Positions 53,264 to 62,997 are shown, counted from the first letter of the stretch. The stretch: DNA of 64,000 bases from DATJKD01 sp963728295 (GCA_963728295.1 CAVSKB010000024.1:62001-126000), one strand, 5' to 3'. Notes: generated from the letters alone by a model not told the origin. Program-made: numbers and translations.

Positions 53264-54472
53264 TCAGCCGGCGTGCAACGCCCAGACGCGGGCGATCTCG
53301 GCCAGCTTGGGGTCTTTCACCTGGGTGAAGGCCTTGCCGGCGTCGCTGTTTCGGTTGGTGCGAGCGAGCGCGATCCCGAGCAGCATATTGGCGTCGTCCG
53401 CGTTGCTGACGCCGCCCTTTGCCAGAGCCTTACGCAGCGCCTCGACCGCCTTTGGATAGTTGGCCTGCCCGAAGTACAGCCGCCCCGCCTGATACATGTC
53501 TTCGCCCGAGGTGCCAGCGGCAACCGACTTGGCCGCCGCCGCAGTGGCTGCCGATTGTTTTGCGAGCTCCTTCTCGGCGGACGCCATTGTCCGCTGGACC
53601 CGGTTCTCCTCCTCCGGCGTGAACACCTTCGCCGCCGTGCCCGCTTCGATGACGCGACGACCCTCCGCCGGGAACCCTTCGACGATCAGCGCCTCGGCCA
53701 TGTCGAAGTAGTCACTGCTCTTCTCGAGCGCCCCGACATCCTGCGAAAGCCGGTAGAGCGCGAGCTTCTCGTCGTCTCCCTTGGCCTGGTTGAAATAGGT
53801 CTTGAGCAGACTCTTCCACGTCTCGGGCGTCGGGTAGAACTTCAGCAGCCGCTCGAGCGCCTTGGCGGTGCCCGCCTTGTCGCCAAGCTCGTAGTTGCTG
53901 CGCAGCACTAGTTGCAGCAGGTCCTCGCTCGGCTGCCCGGCACTGTTCATCCGTTCCGCAGTCGAGATGGCAGCCTTGTAGTTCTTCTGCTGGTAGTAGC
54001 CCTGCGCGACCATCATCTGCATTTCGCGGTCGCCGGGGACCGCCTTCAGATAGTCGTTAGCGACCTGGATCGCCTTGCCGAAGTTGCCGGCGCGGAAGTA
54101 GAGCTGCGCGAGCGTCTTCGAGCGCTGCGTGCGCTCGCCCGCAGGCATCTGCCCGGACGCCATCTGCTGCTCCAGCAACTTCGCCGCTTCCGCGTTGCGC
54201 CCCTGCTGCAGGTACACGTACAGCTGGAGCTCGTTGATCTTGTAATCTTCGAACGCAGAGCGGGGCTGTATCGACTGCGCCTGACGGATCGCCTTGGTGG
54301 CGGTGTCCCATTGCTTCCTGCTGATGGCAGCCTGCGCCTCCTTGAGGTGCTTGCCGACCGCCTGGCTGACGGTCTGCTGCGCGACCGCGACAGCGGGCAA
54401 CAACGCCCCCGCAACCGTCGCCACCGCTGCTGCGCTCAACGCCGCGCTCAGTACAACACTCGCTTTGCTCAT
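53264..54472 (-). CDS. Exported TPR-repeat protein of the tonB-exbBD operon
   Basis: 402 residues. A signal peptide (LSAALSAAAVATVAGALLPA, cleaved after AVA) precedes tetratricopeptide repeats (TLAQLYFRAGNFGKAIQVAN; AQGYYQQKNYKAAISTAERM; YQAGRLYFGQANYPKAVEAL). It follows the two exbD genes by 34 nt on the same strand, which marks it as the last gene of the tonB operon. GAGGAAAC precedes ATG 54472. TPR proteins in this position are typical of xanthomonad-like tonB clusters; it may organise the TonB complex in the periplasm. Confidence 0.82.
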   Translation of the reverse strand: MSKASVVLSAALSAAAVATVAGALLPAVAVAQQTVSQAVGKHLKEAQAAISRKQWDTATKAIRQAQSIQPRSAFEDYKINELQLYVYLQQGRNAEAAKLLEQQMASGQMPAGERTQRSKTLAQLYFRAGNFGKAIQVANDYLKAVPGDREMQMMVAQGYYQQKNYKAAISTAERMNSAGQPSEDLLQLVLRSNYELGDKAGTAKALERLLKFYPTPETWKSLLKTYFNQAKGDDEKLALYRLSQDVGALEKSSDYFDMAEALIVEGFPAEGRRVIEAGTAAKVFTPEEENRVQRTMASAEKELAKQSAATAAAAKSVAAGTSGEDMYQAGRLYFGQANYPKAVEALRKALAKGGVSNADDANMLLGIALARTNRNSDAGKAFTQVKDPKLAEIARVWALHAG

Positions 54473-54506
54473 CGGTTTCCTCGTCGGCGCCGGCGGACCC
54501 GGCCCG

Positions 54507-54929
54507 TTACATGAATTCTTCCGCGCCGATCAATCCGATCTTGGTCAACTTGTTGCGCTGCGCGGCCGCCAGCACGCGCGCCACGATGTCGTAGTTCGCA
54601 CGCTTGTTCGGCCGGATGTGCAACTCGGGCTGCGGATCCATTGCCGCTTCGCGGCGGAAGTAGCCTTCGAGCGCGTCGACGCTCGGAATCTCGGTCCCGT
54701 TCCAGGTGATCGTCCCGTCGAACAGGATCTCGAGATTGATGATGACCGGCGGGGTCGGTGGCTCCAGCTGGTTCGGGTCCGGCCGCGGCATGTCGAGCTT
54801 CACCGCGTGCGTCATCACCGGGATCGTGATGATGAACATGACCAGCAGCACGAGCAGGACGTCGATCAGCGGCGTCATGTTGATGTCCATCATCGGCTCA
54901 TCCGCGCCGCCGCCAGTGCTCATTCCCAT
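54507..54929 (-). CDS. exbD: Biopolymer transport protein ExbD (second copy)
   Basis: 140 residues. A short cytoplasmic start leads into one membrane helix with the conserved proton-path Asp (INMTPLIDVLLVLLVMFIIT). A periplasmic domain of about 80 residues follows (ITWNGTEIPSVDALEGYF). It works with ExbB to power TonB through the proton gradient. It is 45 nt after the other exbD copy. The two copies differ in the periplasmic domain, so they may form mixed dimers or serve different transducers. Confidence 0.93.
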   Translation of the reverse strand: MGMSTGGGADEPMMDINMTPLIDVLLVLLVMFIITIPVMTHAVKLDMPRPDPNQLEPPTPPVIINLEILFDGTITWNGTEIPSVDALEGYFRREAAMDPQPELHIRPNKRANYDIVARVLAAAQRNKLTKIGLIGAEEFM

Positions 54930-54974
54930 CCGTATGACTCCTCTAGGAGATAGATGCGCCAGGCCGCCGGAAGT

Positions 54975-55409
54975 TCAGCGTCGCATGCCCCGGTCGGGCT
55001 CGGTGATGAACCCCACCTTCTGGATGCCCGATCTCTGACAGAGCACCATGACCCGGCCGACGTGCTCGTACTTGGTCAGCCGGTCCCCCCGCACATGGAT
55101 CTCGGGCTGCGGGACCTGCACGGCGACGGATTTCAGGCGCTCGAGCAGCGCCTCCTGGGTCGGCACCAGCGCCGTGTTCCAGTAGACGTTGCCGTCCTTG
55201 TCGACCGCGATGTTGATGTTCTCGGGCTTGGTCACCGTCGCCTGGTTGGCGGCCTTCGGCAACTCCACCTTCACGGACTGCGTGATCACCGGGATCGTGA
55301 TGATGAAGATGATCAGCAGCACCAGCATCACGTCGACGAGCGGCGTGACGTTGATTTCCGACATCGCCCGGTCTTCGCCTTCGTCGCTCGTGCTGACTGA
55401 GACTGCCAT
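54975..55409 (-). CDS. exbD: Biopolymer transport protein ExbD (first copy)
   Basis: 144 residues. The conserved Asp is in INVTPLVDVMLVLLIIFIIT. The periplasmic part carries NINIAVDKDGNVYWNTALVP and ends ...FITEPDRGMRR. ATG 55409 is the start with the natural domain edge; a longer frame runs antiparallel to exbB and is not coding. Lies 32 nt after exbB, in the usual tonB-exbB-exbD-exbD order of xanthomonads and relatives. Confidence 0.93.
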   Translation of the reverse strand: MAVSVSTSDEGEDRAMSEINVTPLVDVMLVLLIIFIITIPVITQSVKVELPKAANQATVTKPENINIAVDKDGNVYWNTALVPTQEALLERLKSVAVQVPQPEIHVRGDRLTKYEHVGRVMVLCQRSGIQKVGFITEPDRGMRR

Positions 55410-55441
55410 GTGGATCGCCTCCGTGGGATTCCCGGTGCGGC

Positions 55442-56164
55442 CTACTTGCGGGCGCCCGCGATGACCTTCGCGCCGGTCCCTTCGACACGCGAGCCGCTGA
55501 CGATCACCTGCTCCAGGTCGTTCGCGAACAGCTTGACGCGCTCCATGATCGTCTTGTTGCGGCCGAGCAGATAGTTGTAGCCCAGCACCGCGGGCACGGC
55601 GACCGCGAGGCCGATGGCGGTCATGATCAGCGCCTCGCCGACCGGACCCGCGACCTTGTCGATGCTCGCCTGGCCGGCGATACCGATGTTGACCAGGGCG
55701 TGATAGATGCCCCACACCGTGCCGAACAGCCCGATGAACGGGGCGGTCGAGCCGGTCGTCGCGAGGAACGGGAGCTGCGTGCTGAGCGCGTTGCCGATCC
55801 GGCCCACTGCGCGGGCCATCACGTTGTCGATCCACTCGTGCAGAGGAACCTGCTGCGTAAGCCGCTCGTCATGGTGCTCGGCGGCGTCGATCGCCTCGGA
55901 GGCGATACCCTTGAAGACGTTGCCCTTCCCGGTGAGCTTGGCGACACCGGCCTTGATGTTCTCGGCCTGCCAGAAGGCCTTCTCGACCTCACGCGCCTGG
56001 CGCAGCAGCCGCCGCTGCTCCCACCACTTGGTAAAGATGATGAACCACGAATACGCGGACATCAGCGCCAGCAGGATCAGGGTGCCCTTCGCGACGAAGT
56101 CTCCCTGCGCCCACAGCGCGCTCAGCCCGTACGGGTTTTCGACAGAAACAGTATCGGGGTCCAT
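55442..56164 (-). CDS. exbB: Biopolymer transport protein ExbB (MotA/TolQ/ExbB family)
   Basis: 240 residues with three membrane helices: TLILLALMSAYSWFIIF near residue 30, then FLATTGSTAPFIGLFGTVWG and ALIMTAIGLAVAVPAVLGYN. The last two line the proton path with ExbD. GAGGAAG precedes the ATG at 56164. It follows tonB by 70 nt. ExbB and ExbD form the motor that energises TonB. Confidence 0.94.
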   Translation of the reverse strand: MDPDTVSVENPYGLSALWAQGDFVAKGTLILLALMSAYSWFIIFTKWWEQRRLLRQAREVEKAFWQAENIKAGVAKLTGKGNVFKGIASEAIDAAEHHDERLTQQVPLHEWIDNVMARAVGRIGNALSTQLPFLATTGSTAPFIGLFGTVWGIYHALVNIGIAGQASIDKVAGPVGEALIMTAIGLAVAVPAVLGYNYLLGRNKTIMERVKLFANDLEQVIVSGSRVEGTGAKVIAGARK

Positions 56165-56234
56165 GGTGGTGTCTTCCTCTGAACGATTCGTTGTCTGTAG
56201 TTATGGCCACGCCGTCGCGGCCGCCGGATTCGGG

Positions 56235-56888
56235 TCAGTCGGTCAATCGGAACGTGACGGCGAAGATATGCCACATGGCCACCGGCTTCCCGTCTTCCTT
56301 ACCGGGGACGAAGCGCCAGTTACGCTGCACTTCCTTGACGGCGGCTTCGTCGAGCTTCGGGAAGCCACTCGACTTCGCGATCTTGATCTCGCCGGCCCGG
56401 CCGGTCTCGAGCACGTACACCTGCAAATTGACCGTGCCCTCCTCGCCTGCGCGTCGCGAGGCCGGGGGATATTCGGGTTGCGTGATGCGCGCGCCCTTCC
56501 CCTGCGTCGACGGTGGCGTCTTGACCCCGCCCGAGGGCGCCGGCTTGGGCGGGGCCGCGACCACGGGTCGTTCAGTGGTGGCCGTGATGGCCGTGGTCGG
56601 CGCGGTCGACACCGGCGCTGCGATCTGGAAGTCGGGTGGCGGAACGAACGGCGGTGGCGGCGCGTAATCGGGGGGCGGTGGCGGTGGCGGTTCCTCGTCC
56701 TTGATCTCTTCGTCGACGATCTCCGTTTCGACCGGTGGCGCTACGAACTCGACGATGGCCTTGCCGAGCCCGGAATTGAGCACCCAGATGAACATCACAT
56801 GGATCGCCACGACCAGGACGAACGCGAGAGTGCGTTTCTGGTTCTTGGCCGGATCGTCGAAGGCAAAGCTGTGAACGGAGTGCTCCAC
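56235..56888 (-). CDS. tonB: TonB energy transducer
   Basis: 217 residues read from a GTG at 56888, with AGGGGA upstream. Membrane helix at about residues 19-40 (KRTLAFVLVVAIHVMFIWVL), then a Pro-rich linker with a run of consecutive prolines, and a C-terminal TonB domain (ITQPEYPPASRRAGEEGTVN; AAVKEVQRNWRFVPGKEDGK). It spans the periplasm to open TonB-dependent outer-membrane receptors. First gene of the operon tonB-exbB-exbD-exbD-TPR. A second TonB-like gene is at 4539. Confidence 0.93.
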   Translation of the reverse strand: MEHSVHSFAFDDPAKNQKRTLAFVLVVAIHVMFIWVLNSGLGKAIVEFVAPPVETEIVDEEIKDEEPPPPPPPDYAPPPPFVPPPDFQIAAPVSTAPTTAITATTERPVVAAPPKPAPSGGVKTPPSTQGKGARITQPEYPPASRRAGEEGTVNLQVYVLETGRAGEIKIAKSSGFPKLDEAAVKEVQRNWRFVPGKEDGKPVAMWHIFAVTFRLTD

Positions 56889-56954
56889 GTCCCCTCCAAG
56901 CCGTATCAGCTCGAACTTCCAGCGCTGCCCGGTCCTTCCGACCCCGGGCAAATC

Positions 56955-56983
56955 ACACTACAAGAGCCGTTCGACCGTCGCAA
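56955..56983 (-). promoter_or_regulatory. Candidate tonB promoter
   Basis: TTGCGA at 56983-56978 and TAGTGT at 56960-56955 with a 17-bp spacer, ending 66 bp before the tonB GTG. Four and three of six bases fit the consensus boxes. No Fur-box was recognised. Confidence 0.35.
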
Positions 56984-57163
56984 CCCCTTGAAGGCAAGCT
57001 CAAAGCGACCCTCAGGGTGCCGCCCGCGCCGCCGACTGGGGAATTAATCGTTCGATTGTCGCTGGCTCATTCCCGCCGGGCCCCGTTGCCCGGTGAACCG
57101 CGTGGCGACTCTACCGGTCGCCGCGATCCAACTCAATAGCGGCGCAGCCCCGGACGTAGCGTC

Positions 57164-57186
57164 GGAGCCTCCATGGGAGCCTCCAT
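57164..57186. repeat. Tandem 11-bp repeat downstream of ilvD
   Basis: GGAGCCTCCAT occurs twice, one base apart. On the minus strand it reads ATGGAGGCTCC twice. Too short for a family; noted for completeness. Confidence 0.4.
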
Positions 57187-57224
57187 ATAAATGGAACGTG
57201 CGCCTCGCCCGCGCCAATGTAGCG

Positions 57225-58906
57225 TCAGCGATCGGTCACCGCGCCTAGCGAGGCGCTGCTCACGAGCTGCGCGTACTTGGCGAGCACGCCGCGGGTCGCA
57301 TACGGCTGGGGCGCCCGCCAGCTGCGCCTGCGCGCATCGAGCGTCGGCGGCATCGACCAGCAGATTGATCTCGCGAAGAACTGCGTCGATCGTGATCCGG
57401 TCGCCGTCGCGTACCAGCGCCAGCGTGCCCCCGGCGTAGGCCTCGGGCGAGACGTGACCCACGACAAACCCGTGGCTGCCGCCCGAAAACCGCCCGTCGG
57501 TGACGAGAGCGACCTTGTCGCCGAGACCACGGCCCATGATCGCCGCCGTCGGACTCAGCATCTCGCGCATTCCCGGCCCGCCCCGTGGTCCCTCGTAGCG
57601 CACGACGATCACGTCGCCGGCCTTCACCACGCCATCCAGAATCGCCTGCAGCGTCGCCTCCTCGCCGTCGAACACCCGTGCCCGCCCGGAGAACTGGAGC
57701 CCTTCCTTCCCGGTAATTTTTGCAACCGCGCCTTCCGGCGCGAGATTCCCGTACATCACGATCAGGTGAGAGTCGGGTTTGATCGGATCGGCGAGCGGTC
57801 GAATGATCCGCTGCCCCGGCGGATACGGTTTCACGCGCCGCAGGTTGGCTGCGAGCGTGCGGCCGGTGACGGTCAGGCAGTCACCGTGGAGCAGCCCCGC
57901 CTCGAGCAGCGTTCGCATCAGCGGCTGGATCCCTCCGATCCGGATCAGATCGGACATCGAGTGCAGCCCGGAAGGCCGCAGATCAGCCAGTACGGGTACG
58001 CGGCTGCCGATGCGCGTGAAGTCGTCGAGGACCAGCGGCACTCGGGCCGCATGCGCTATCGCGAGCAGATGCAGCACGGCGTTCGTCGAGCCGGACAGCG
58101 CGATGCTCACGACGATCGCGTTCTCGAACGCCTCGCGCGTCAGGATGTCGGACGGGCGGATGCCGCGCCGTATGAGGTCGACCACCGCGCGCCCTGCCCG
58201 CCCGGCATCGTCACGCTTATGACGCGAGACCGCTTCCTGCGCCGAGCTGTTCGCCAGGCTCATTCCCAGCGCTTCGATCGCCGACGCCATGGTGTTGGCC
58301 GTGTACATGCCACCGCAGCTGCCCGGCCCGGGAATCGAGCTGCGCTCGACCTCCCGCAGCTCGCGATCGGTAATCGCGCCCTGCGCGCGGGCGCCGACGG
58401 CCTCGAACACCGAGACGATGTCCCGCTTCGGCTGCGCCCGGTCGTATCGTGCCGCCATAGACGAACACAGCCGGGCGGTTCAGGCGCGCGATCGCCATCA
58501 TGCAGCCCGGCATGTTCTTGTCGCAGCCGCCAATCGCGACCAGGCCGTCGAAGCCCTGCGCCCCGACCACCGTCTCGATCGAGTCCGCGATCACTTCGCG
58601 CGACACGAGCGAGTAACGCATGCCCGGCGTCCCCATCGAGATTCCATCCGAAACGGTGATGGTGCCGAACACCGTACTCTTGGCTCCGGCGGCGTCCGCA
58701 CCCGCGGCCGCGGCCGCCGCCAGCCGGTCGATGTGCATGTTGCACGGCGTGAGCGTGCTCCAGGTGGATGCCACGCCCACCTGCGGCTTGCGGAAGTCAC
58801 GATCCGTGTACCCGACCGCGCGCAGCATCGCGCGGCTCGGCGTCTGCTTCAGCCCGTCGAACACCAGGCTCGAATGCACGCGTGTGTCGACCTTGCGCCG
58901 GCTCAT
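57225..58906 (-). CDS. ilvD: Dihydroxy-acid dehydratase (two frameshifts)
   Basis: The enzyme dehydrates dihydroxy-isovalerate and dihydroxy-methylvalerate in valine/isoleucine synthesis, with an Fe-S cluster. About 560 residues expected. The cluster cysteines are in TPCNMHIDRLA, IGGCDKNMPGCMMA and GSCGGMYTANTM. ATG 58906 has AGGAG upstream. The frame breaks near 58450, between YGGTIRPG and QPKRDIVSVFEA, and again near 57345, after INLLVDA. The ending LAKYAQLVSSASLGAVTDR is typical. Part of a branched-chain amino-acid region with ilvC-leuA at 62-64 kb. Confidence 0.92.
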
Positions 58907-60174
58907 CGTTTCTCCTGTCTGCAGCCCGCTCATTGTGCGTTGCCTGGTCCATCGCCGTGAACTCCCGCGCGCCTGCGACGATCAGCGCGAGCGGCAGAAC
59001 GAGCGCCCAGCGGCCGAGCCCTGCGCGCAGATACTCGAGCCCGTGATAGGCCGCAACGGCCACCGGCGGCGCGATCAACCCGCGCAGCCCGGTCAGCGTT
59101 ACGTGCAGGGCCATGTAGCGCGTTTCCTCGCCTCGTGGCGCGAAGTCGTTGTGCCCGAGAGACCAGCCGAGGCTCCCCGCCGCGAGCGACACGCCCATCA
59201 GCAGGGCGCCCGGCCAGACGAGCACCGGGAGGCGCAGCAGGATCGCCGCTGCGAGCAGACCTGATGCCGCCACGAGCACCCAGCCGTGCCGCGAGCGGAA
59301 AGCCACCACGTGATGGCGGTCGAGATAGCTCGCCCAGGGCTGGATCGCAAGGGGAATCACCAGCACCGGCACCGCGGTGGTCACCGCGATCTGCCAGAAC
59401 GACGGCCGATGCAGAACCTCGTCAAAGCACACGACCAGCACCGGGATCAGCGTCAGATTGCCGGCGCCGAACAACGACATCGCGTACATGTAGCGGCGGA
59501 ACGAGGCATCGCGCGCCAGCAGTTCACGCACGCCGCCCAGGCTGAAGCTCGCGCCCTCGACGAGGCGGGCGCGCTCGGCAGCGAGCAGCGTCTCCTCGTT
59601 CCGCACGCGAAAGCGACGAAACGCGATGCTCCCTGCCAGGCCGCAGCCCGCCGCCACCAGGATCCAGACGCGGTACCAGGGTTCGCCGCGCTCGAGCAGC
59701 CAGCCAAGCGCGAGACCCGCCGCGGCGAGGGCGATCGAGGTATTGACGGCGATGCGGCCGGTGATGCGCGCCCGCAGCCGCCGTGGATAGTTCACGCTCC
59801 ACAACACGGCGCGTACGGTATCCACGCCGCACCAGAGCACGCGTGCGCAACCGTACAGCAGCAGAAACAGCAGCAGCCCCGCGCCGCTCGCCGGGAGCAG
59901 CGCCAGCGCCGCCACGCAGACCGTCATCGCGAGCAGCAGCGGCTGCAGGAAGCGGATCTTGGGCTGGCCCTGCACCCGGCGGGCGAACACGAGGCTCGCG
60001 AGGTTCGACCAGGCGGGCGCCGCGCTCACCATGGCGAGCACGATATCGACCAGCATGCCGCGGCGCGGCGCCGACGAAGAGCGCCCGCACCATCACCGCC
60101 GCGGTTCCGCCCTCGATGACCCCCAGGCACAGGTACACCAGCGTCCATGCGCGCCGCTCGAACGACAGGTCCAT
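58797..60174 (-). CDS. MFS transporter, with frameshift
   Basis: About 12 membrane helices. The N-terminus (RRAWTLVYLCLGVIEGGTAA) is in one frame to about 60062, then the rest follows in another (LVDIVLAMVSAAPAWSNLAS; ASFRRYMYAMSLFGAGNLTL; VAFRSRHGWVLVAASGLLAA; GSLGWSLGHNDFAPRGEETR). The break is a GC-dinucleotide site. The last 45 codons overlap the ilvD start and read as low-complexity charged sequence, so the true stop may be near 58932 (reading ...GDGPGNAQ). Substrate unknown. Ends 16 nt from the M17 aminopeptidase stop-to-start gap. Confidence 0.65.
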
Positions 60175-60190
60175 CGGGGCCGCGCCGGGC

Positions 60191-61589
60191 TCACCGCCCC
60201 GGTGCGTACCGTTCGGCGATCAACGCGTAGAGAGCGCGCACCGCCTGTGGCTCGGCGCCGACCGGCCGCCCCGGGCGCTCCTTGCCGTTCCAGGCATATA
60301 GATCGACGTGCAGCCAGTCCTGGGCCGGGGCGACGAAGCGGCGCAAGAACAGGGCGCCGATGATCGAACCAGCGAAGGTCGAGGCGGACACGTTGTTCAC
60401 GTCCGCAACCTTGCTCGCGAGGTCTTCGTCGTAGCTACCCCAAAGCGGCATGTGCCAGAGCGGATCGGCCAGCCGGCGGCCGTGACGCAGCAGCGCCGCA
60501 ACCGTGTCCTCGCGCGTGCCGTACAGCGCCGGCAGCTCGGGACCGAGCGCCACGCGCGCCGCACCAGTCAGTGTCGCAAGATCGACGATCAGATCGGGTG
60601 AGTCGTCGCCCGCGGCGGCCAGCCCGTCGCAGAGCACCAGACGTCCCTCGGCATCGGTGTTCCCCACCTCCACCGTGATGCCGCGGCGCGTGCGCAGGAC
60701 ATCACCGGGCCGGTAGGCATCGCCCGACACGGCGTTTTCCACCGCCGGGACCAGCACACGCAGGCGCACGGGCAGGCGGGCCCGCATGATCATTCGCGCG
60801 AGCGACAGCACGCAGGCAGCTCCTCCCATGTCCTTCTTCATCAGCAGCATGCCCGCCGCGGTCTTGAGGTCGAGCCCGCCGGAGTCGAAGCAGACGCCTT
60901 TGCCGACCAGCGTCAATTTCGGATGCGGAGCCTCACCCCAGCGAAGGTCGATCAAGCGGGGTCCGTGCGCCGCCGCGCGGCCCACGGCATGTATGGCCGG
61001 ATAACCTTTTGCAAGCTCGTCGCCTTCGACGATCGTGGTCTCTGCGCCGTGCTCGCGTGCAAGGCGTCACTGCCTCCGAGGCGAGCACCGCCGGATTCAT
61101 GTCGGCCGCCGAGGTATTGATGAAGTCGCGCGCCATGGCGAGCGCGCTTGCCGCATTGCGCACGTACTCCATGTCCGCTTCCGCCGGCGGGGAGAGCAAC
61201 GCGCCGCCGCCCGCCGTGCGGGGCGTGCTGCGATACCGCTCGAAGCGATAGCACCCCGTTGCCCAGCCCAGCGCAGCCGCGGTGGCTGCGTCACGCGGGA
61301 GAGCAGTCCCGATCCGCCACGACCCGGCCGGGAGGCGATCCGGAGCTCCGGCAATACTCCAGAGATCGAGATCAGCGACTGCGGCGAGCGGACCGAGGCC
61401 GAGTACGGCAGCACGCGGCGCGCCTTCGGCGTCGGGTACGACGACCAGCTGATGTCGCTCGGCGCGGAATCTGAGGGCGGTGAGCCAGCTCTGCGTCGCA
61501 GCGTCCTGCGCTCCATGCCAGGTCGCCAGCTCGCCTTCCGTGACCAGCCAGAGAGGACGCGCGCCCGGCGCGTCATGTTCGGTGAACAT
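60191..61589 (-). CDS. M17 family leucyl aminopeptidase, with frameshift
   Basis: About 465 residues. The C-terminal catalytic domain has the metal-binding and active-site motifs of cytosol aminopeptidases: KLTLVGKGVCFDSGGLDLKT, MKKDMGGAACVL, and NTDAEGRLVLCDGLAAAG. N-terminal domain from ATG 61589 (FTEHDAPGARPLWLVTEGEL). A single extra base near 61065 separates AVLASEAVT from LAREHGAETTIVEGDELAKG. It removes N-terminal amino acids from peptides in the cytoplasm. More similar to the short PepA-like group than to E. coli PepA. Divergent from the ilvC leader. Confidence 0.85.
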
Positions 61590-61700
61590 GCAGAAGACCC
61601 ATCGGCTCGAACAGGTGATCCGGGAGCTTAGCGGATCACGCGGCGGTCGCTTCGGCGGCCGTATGCAGCCGCGCACAACTCGTGTCGTTTTGCACTGCGG

Positions 61701-61730
61701 TTGACAATCGCCCGCGCGCTGTGCTGCTAT
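61701..61730 (+). promoter_or_regulatory. Promoter of the ilvC-leuA leader
   Basis: A perfect -35 TTGACA (61701-61706), an 18-bp spacer and an extended -10: TGC then TGCTAT (61725-61730). Transcription would start near 61737, about 33 nt before the leader-peptide ATG at 61770. Confidence 0.6.
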
Positions 61731-61769
61731 CGACCGGCGGCGCCCAACGACAACGCCGACAGGACAGCG

Positions 61770-61877
61770 ATGGAGCGTCGAAGCACAGCTCTCCCTCCCG
61801 CGGCAGCCAATCGGCTGCCGGTCCTGCTGCTGCGACTTCCTGCCCTGCTTCTCACAGAGAGGTGCGGGGTCGGCTGA
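61770..61877 (+). CDS. Leader peptide for branched-chain amino-acid attenuation
   Basis: A 35-residue reading frame with AGGA 5 nt before its ATG. The middle reads RLPVLLLRLPALLLT: eight leucine codons and one valine codon in a span of 15 residues, the classical set of control codons. The peptide itself has no further role; ribosome stalling at uncharged Leu (and Val) tRNA would change the RNA fold just downstream. The frame ends at 61877, inside the antiterminator region, as in known leu/ilv leaders. Confidence 0.8.
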   Translation: MERRSTALPPAAANRLPVLLLRLPALLLTERCGVG

Positions 61878-61914
61878 CGGCGCGAACGCGCTGCACGAAT
61901 CGAGAACCCCGCAC
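61862..61914 (+). promoter_or_regulatory. Antiterminator of the ilvC-leuA attenuator
   Basis: GTGCGGGGT (61862-61870) can pair perfectly with ACCCCGCAC (61906-61914), 9 bp. The second strand is also the 5' arm of the terminator, so the two structures exclude one another. The first strand lies in the last codons of the leader peptide and is covered by a ribosome that reaches the stop. Confidence 0.7.
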
Positions 61915-61947
61915 CGGCCACAGGCCGACGCGGGGTTCTTGCGTTTT
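61904..61947 (+). terminator. Attenuator terminator before ilvC
   Basis: GAACCCCGC (61904-61912) pairs with GCGGGGTTC (61930-61938), a 9-bp stem, with an inner GGCC-ACA-GGCC hairpin that lengthens it. It is followed by TTGCGTTTT (61939-61947). It lies 36 nt before the ilvC ATG. Confidence 0.75.
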
Positions 61948-61983
61948 GGACCGTGAGAAACCGGACTGATCCAGGAGATATCG

Positions 61984-62989
61984 ATGCGTGCCTATTCGAA
62001 GAAGGATGTGGACAAGAAAGCGCTGAAGGGCGCGCGGATCGCGATCCTGGGCTACGGCAGCCAGGGCCGCGCGCATGCGCTCAACCTCAAGGACAGCGGG
62101 CTACGACGTGGTCGTGGGCGCCCGCACGACCGGCGAGAGCTGGAAGAAGGCGCGCAGGGATGGCCTCGCGGTCGCCGAGCCCGTAGATGCGGTCAAGGGC
62201 GCCGCACTGGTGGCCCTGCTGGTGCCCGACCTGGCGCAGCCGGCCGTCTACAAGGACATCCGCCGAGTCGCTGGAGCAGCGGCGCCGCCCTCCTCTTCGC
62301 GCACGGCTTCAATATGCACTTCAAGCAGATCCGCCCGCGCAAGGACCTCGACGTCGTCCTGATCGCGCCGAAGGGACCGGGCGACCTCGTGCGACGCCAG
62401 TTCCAGCAGGGACGCGGCGTGCCCTGCCTGATCGCCGTAGGCCAGGATGCAACCGGCAAGGCGCATGCCAAGGCACTGGCCTACGCCGACGGCATCGGCG
62501 GCACACGCGGCGGGCGTCATCGAGACGACGTTTGCCGAGGAAACCGAGACCGATCTGTTCGGCGAACAGGCCGTGCTCTGCGGCGGCGCCACCGAGCTGG
62601 TGGTGAAGGGTTATCGAAACGCTGGTCGAGGCCGGCTACCAGCCCGAAGTCGCTTACTACGAGTGCCTGCACGAGCTGAAGCTGATCGTCGACCTGCTGC
62701 ACGAGGGCGGCATCGCGAAGATGCATCGCTTCATCTCCGAGACCGCGAAGTACGGCGACCTGACGCGCGGCCCGCGCATCGTCAACGCCAGGACCAAGAA
62801 GGAGATGAAGAAGATCCTGAGCGAAGTGCAGCAGGGCAAGTTCGCGCGCCAGTGGATCACGCGAGAACCGGACCGGGCGGCGCAAGTACACCCGCCTCCT
62901 CAAGCAGGATCTCGCGCATCCGATCGAGAAGGTCGGAGGGCGGCTGCGCGCGCGCATGCCCTGGCTCGAGCGAAGCGCGGTAGGCCGAC

Positions 62990-62997
<8 letters not shown>
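61984..62997 (+). CDS. ilvC: Ketol-acid reductoisomerase (several frameshifts)
   Basis: Second step of valine/isoleucine synthesis, NADPH and Mg dependent. ATG 61984 has AGGAG 6 nt upstream. The Rossmann signature GYGSQGRAHALNL, then FAHGFNMHFKQIRPRKDLDV and FAEETETDLFGEQAVLCGG (acidic metal ligands), and YECLHELKLIVDLLHEGG are all present but scattered over frames. Breaks lie near 62100, 62264, 62280, 62508, 62610 and 62867. The C-terminus RMPWLERSAVGRHA ends at 62997. Expected length about 338 residues. Behind a Leu/Val attenuator; its stop overlaps the leuA start by 8 nt. Confidence 0.9.

Larger units (their letters stand above)
56889..57224. other. Intergenic region upstream of tonB
   Basis: 336 bases between tonB and ilvD (both minus strand). 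It holds a candidate tonB promoter on the minus strand: TTGCGA (56983-56978), a 17-bp spacer and TAGTGT (56960-56955). A tandem pair of GGAGCCTCCAT lies at 57164-57174 and 57176-57186. No gene is seen. Confidence 0.4.

Noticed and set aside
53228..53269. Inverted repeat GGCTGAC/GTCAGCC around the stops of the two TPR genes
   Set aside because: It reflects the similar 3' ends of two inverted paralogues; the loop is long and no T-run follows, so it is not called a terminator.
58797..58933. C-terminal extension of the MFS transporter over the ilvD start
   Set aside because: Low-complexity charged codons antisense in quality; probably a frame error, with the natural stop near 58932.
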